In this document: positions 61,801 through 64,000 of the stretch, in pieces
Layout: every line of letters begins with the position of its first letter
Position numbering within the stretch: position 1 is the first letter of the stretch
Origin: Myxococcales bacterium UBA1238
GTDB lineage: Bacteria; Myxococcota_A; Bradymonadia; UBA7976; UBA1532
DNA length: 64,000 nt
NCBI GenBank assembly: GCA_002309015.1
Contig: DBWM01000038.1
Coordinates: 278-64,277 of the forward strand
Direction of reading: 5' to 3'
Translations under genes and position numbers: made by a program
Notes under the pieces: generated by a model
Databases searched by the model: none
The model's input: the letters and a program-made list of their open reading frames with translations, nothing else
Told to the model about the DNA's origin: nothing

Positions 61801-64000
61801 TAGCTGATCGAAACAGCTGGACTATAGGTTGTATAATCGCTGTCAAGGCATGCAGCGCCGCTTTCGCAAGTTTCAACAAGCGCGAGTTGTATTCCGTAGG
61901 CATCAGCTTCCAGTTGTGCTTCAAGGATGTCGCCTGGGTCGAGTGTAATGGCATAAACCGCAGTGGGTGTATTTGCGTCAAAGTAGTAGCTATAGTTACT
62001 GCAGTTCGTGCCATTCATCTGATAGGCGTTTGCAAATGTCCTGAAGTCTTCACCAAAGGCGAGGTAGTTATCAGTGTTGATGACGCCCACCTCGTCTGGA
62101 GCGCAGCTTTCACCAGTCCCGGAAGCAAGCGATGTGTGATAGCAAACGCCATCGAAACAGCTGAATCCTTGATTGGCTTTGCATTCATTGCTGCAGGCTT
62201 CGCTGCCTTCTGCACCGTCGTCGCATTCCTCGATGCCTTCCACGATGCCATTGCCACAGACCACTTTGTGCTTTTCAAACTGAACGGCGTAAGCAGAACT
62301 TGAGTAATATGACGAATAGGCTTCAAGGATGGCATAGACGGTTTCATCGCTGGTTGCCTGATAGCTTGTAGAGAAGTTCGTGCGATAACCGCCGTTGATC
62401 GCTGCGCAGTGAGCCGCATTGCAGTCGCCGGTGACGATCATGGCATAGCCATACAGGGCGTTGTCTTCTTGGGTTGAGACCGTCAGTAAGTCATCTTTTT
62501 CAAGTTGAATCGCATAGACGATTTCAGGCGCGTCGGTTGAAGTGATGCCGCAACCTGTCCCTGGAGCCCAGTAATCGTCATAGCTGGCGTTTAAGGCATC
62601 TCCCTGATCGCTTGCGATGACTGAATCAGAGGCTGCATTGGGAGCCGTGTTTGCGACAAATGTGAGCGTCTTGGGCTTGGTGCAAGCATCGCCTTCAGAG
62701 ATGGCAACACAGCTTGAGGGACTGCCGGTACAGGCATAACCGGGTTGCACCTCGCAGCTGATGCAGGCATCCGATTCGATCTCGTCACCGTTTTCGTCGA
62801 CACCCAGATCGCATTGTTCGGAGCCTTCAACCCTGCCATCGCCGCATTCAATGTCACGCTGGACGATGCGGATATCGTAGGATTTTTGGCTGCTTTCGCC
62901 GCTGTAATAGCTTTCGACGACTAAATAAATGACGCCATCCTCTGTTGCAGTGTAGGTGATGCCTTTACTCTCATCGGTAGAGAGGTCGTTTGATTTTTGG
63001 CAAGTGGTTTCGCAGCTGCCTTCAAGGATTGAAAGTACGGAATCGAGTGCTCCGTGTTCCGAAATCTGAACGACTTCGTTTGCATGAACGGGGACTTTAA
63101 AGATGGCTTCAGGGGCATCATCGGAGCCGCCTGTGCAGCCTGTGCCTTTGGACCACTGGTGGGTAAAGTCTGCACCAAAATTGCTGCCCGTGATGCGGAA
63201 GCGATCGACGGTGATTTCGGCGGCATCATTACAACTATCGGCCGATGTGGTGATGCCTGTGTGATAGCAAACGCTCGGAGAAACGTCGGTTGTGCAGCTG
63301 AATCCGTCTTCAACGTCGCAGTTATCGTCGCAGCCATCTCCAGCGATCTCATTGCCGTCGTCGCAGGTTTCTCCGTTTTCTAAATGCCCGTTTCCGCACG
63401 CTTTTTCGACGCAAGTGGTGTTCGGCACCTTGCTGAGATCCTTCGTGCAGGTGAAATGCTCATCGTCAATCGCCGTGCAGTCTGCTGAGCAGCCATCGTC
63501 GTCTTCGTTGTTACCGTCATCGCAAACCTCACCCATATCGATGATGCCGTCACCACAACCGGGGATGCGCTTGGTGATGATGATGTTGTAAGGTTCTTTA
63601 GATGTTGTAGAGTAGTACGACGACGAGGGGCCGTAGTAGCTTTCGACCACTGCATAGATGGTGGTATCCGCAGTGGCGGTATAGGTGATACCTGTTTCTT
63701 CACCGTAGTCGCTGGAGAGACCCGTTCGGCAGACAGGTTCTTCGCATGAGCCCTCCAAAATGGAGATCACGGCATCGAGGTTGCCATGCTCCGAAACGTT
63801 GACCACTTCGTTTTCTTGAACGTCGATTTTGAAGATGACTTCAGGCGGCAGGTTGCTGATGGTGCCCCCTGCGCAGCCGGTGCCTTTGGCCCATAAGTCG
63901 TCAAAATCATTTTCAAAATTGTTGCCCGTCAGCTGATAGGGATAGTGATCGGGTTCAATCGCATTTGCGCAATTATCGCCGGGTGGAATCTCGTGGCATT
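58854..64000 (-). CDS. Multi-module cysteine-rich protein, array member 5 (5' end outside the window)
   Basis: The frame is open from the stop at 58854 to the right edge, giving at least 1714 residues; the start and any lipobox are not visible. Nine DUF4215-type repeats alternate with PPC-like beta domains. The module order differs from members 1-4: there are two copies of the CDLG(V/S)D(E/D)NG repeat with the following GYACTGSPS.C segment, and two nearly identical VYLFARVSTYTYS beta domains. Some beta domains have Tyr/Ser-rich stretches (TYSASYTYSYNYALLV). The last repeat (CGNGTVETGEDCDGVEGC) and terminal beta domain match the end of the other members, so it belongs to the same family. Confidence 0.88.
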   Translation of the reverse strand, partial: CHEIPPGDNCANAIEPDHYPYQLTGNNFENDFDDLWAKGTGCAGGTISNLPPEVIFKIDVQENEVVNVSEHGNLDAVISILEGSCEEPVCRTGLSSDYGEETGITYTATADTTIYAVVESYYGPSSSYYSTTSKEPYNIIITKRIPGCGDGIIDMGEVCDDGNNEDDDGCSADCTAIDDEHFTCTKDLSKVPNTTCVEKACGNGHLENGETCDDGNEIAGDGCDDNCDVEDGFSCTTDVSPSVCYHTGITTSADSCNDAAEITVDRFRITGSNFGADFTHQWSKGTGCTGGSDDAPEAIFKVPVHANEVVQISEHGALDSVLSILEGSCETTCQKSNDLSTDESKGITYTATEDGVIYLVVESYYSGESSQKSYDIRIVQRDIECGDGRVEGSEQCDLGVDENGDEIESDACISCEVQPGYACTGSPSSCVAISEGDACTKPKTLTFVANTAPNAASDSVIASDQGDALNASYDDYWAPGTGCGITSTDAPEIVYAIQLEKDDLLTVSTQEDNALYGYAMIVTGDCNAAHCAAINGGYRTNFSTSYQATSDETVYAILEAYSSYYSSSAYAVQFEKHKVVCGNGIVEGIEECDDGAEGSEACSNECKANQGFSCFDGVCYHTSLASGTGESCAPDEVGVINTDNYLAFGEDFRTFANAYQMNGTNCSNYSYYFDANTPTAVYAITLDPGDILEAQLEADAYGIQLALVETCESGAACLDSDYTTYSPAVSISYTADEAKTVYLFARVSTYTYSASYTYSYNYALLVTKHQPECGDGKVEGSEECDLGSDDNGRIDSDACNNCMVQDGYACTGSPSNCVEIAEGDGCSKPKKPNFIANPSDEAPADSMVADDSGSISNFKNYWTAGADCSSSNSSEAAEIIYEIELAKDELLTVSSQSSNSLSGYAMIIDGSCKAGHCAAKSGYYSTSFSASYLSTADEGETVYAVIEAYSYYATSDFAVQFEKHKVVCGDGIKEGKEECDDGNASDRDGCDASCKVEDGYICDESGCSLAKDGDTCSAPIYAKDMDGMVNGYGSFTISNDPSSTDSNWSNDYTPQWKATGSVCQGSYNSASASDVIILLELKEGDVVNVSEKVSNFDATISYVAQTEDYSCDTACIASIDGSHDVEAAGLTYTAKEDITLYAIVESYAATANYPYEIVVDIHRPVCGDGKVEGTEECDDGNEEPGDGCDAFCEAEEGFSCTDDGACYNTQLTSGTGASCESAGVINLIDFNGFRTTGEDFSTFTNAGQYTMAGSDCANSSSYFDDTTPTAVYAITLDAGDILEASLDADAYAAQLAVVETCASNEACLASDYDTRWTTAPTASISYTADATKTVYLFARVSTYTYSSSYSYNYALLVTKRQVTCGDGLIEGDEECEDGNTIDGDGCTACKVDANFVCNGLPSVCHEAEPGDSCKNAIVPDFPNNGYGTVTYGGTEDNFDDLYTDQWSGNTTSCKGSANGPEVFFKLDLITGDVVTVKQTGDADVVISYVADVDGTCGSVCLASSDTPETLTHIASAAETIYAIVAAYSSSTSYAHRPFNIIIEKSHPECGNGTVETGEDCDGVEGCTDDCKAEDGYSCIDNVCIIFPDHCSDAVAIESGNTVTFNTSDATNTMSAVSACASYSAAGNDLFYKITVPAGNTLTATLSSDAHDDLIIYLLTSCSESACVNGDNDYTATATYTNNTDADQVIYIGCDSYGTYNNGLHSLTVTLSDAD
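59928..60036. repeat. Internal duplication in array member 5, copy A
   Basis: Closely matches the segment starting at 61701 (offset about 1.77 kb, with a six-base insertion in the other copy). It starts GACGAGGAGAGC and runs through CGCGGGCGAACAAATA to GTCTTTG and beyond. Confidence 0.8.
61701..61814. repeat. Internal duplication in array member 5, copy B
   Basis: Partner of the segment at 59928. A second pair in the same gene, TTTGTGCTTTTCAAACTGAA at about 61104 and 62264, has a different period of about 1.16 kb, so at least two duplication events are visible. Confidence 0.8.

Noticed and set aside
38376..64000. Array members as one broken giant gene
   Set aside because: Each of members 1-4 has its own signal peptide, lipobox and stop codon, and they are separated by hundreds of bases of non-coding DNA.

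Overview
The window looks like chromosomal DNA of a Gram-negative bacterium from the Myxococcota/Bradymonadota (former deltaproteobacterial) group. The evidence is a run of giant lipoproteins built from DUF4215-type 'CGDG..EG.E.CD' cysteine repeats alternating with PPC-like beta domains, a 56-residue protein starting MLDAYIIDQI of a type I associate with myxobacteria, a PilY1/minor-pilin operon, and lipid A genes that imply an outer membrane. I see no rRNA, tRNA, insertion sequence, prophage or CRISPR array.

Layout. 0.5-5 kb: glutamate dehydrogenase, malQ and a Pro/Ala-rich hypothetical on the minus strand, with a fragment of the malQ 3' end repeated just downstream of malQ. 5-9.4 kb: a tight plus-strand run of upp, a SEC-C protein, an LpxK homologue with altered active-site motifs, and an LpxL/HtrB-type acyltransferase fused to a membrane-anchored domain. 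A dnaX-type A AAA AAG heptamer lies exactly at the fusion joint. 9.3-13.2 kb: a minus-strand set of small protein, lipoprotein, OmpR-type regulator and histidine kinase. 13.4-21 kb: a 1377-residue zinc-metalloprotease lipoprotein (+), folC (-), an exported beta-rich protein (+) and a DUF6261-like protein (-). 21.5-28.9 kb: one 2488-residue minus-strand protein with a sacsin-type Hsp90-like ATPase near the N-terminus and a transglutaminase-like Cys-His-Asp domain near the C-terminus. 29.3-36.8 kb: a type IV pilus accessory operon (FimT/GspH-like, PilV-, PilW-, PilX-like, PilY1-like) ending in a PEGA-domain membrane protein and a terminator. 37.2-37.9 kb: a coiled-coil hypothetical.

38.4 kb to the right edge is one tandem array, all on the minus strand, of five paralogous multi-domain proteins (1602, 1402, 1588, 1599 and at least 1714 residues). 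Four are complete and carry a lipobox followed directly by Asp-Asp-Asp-Asp, an Asp/Ala-rich stalk and 7-8 cysteine modules in the same order. Two of the spacers between them are also related and share a near-palindromic site (TCTTTTCAAAAAGA) present twice per spacer. The second gene lacks exactly the last module, the fourth has a 72-bp internal tandem duplication, and the fifth shows larger internal duplications and runs off the window.

A common theme is the cell envelope: lipid A acylation, a two-component sensor, exported proteins and lipoproteins, pilus-tip proteins, and a very large disulfide-rich lipoprotein family beside the pilus operon. The most unusual items are the sacsin-transglutaminase fusion, the acyltransferase joint with its possible frameshift site, the degenerate LpxK, and the collinear lipoprotein array.
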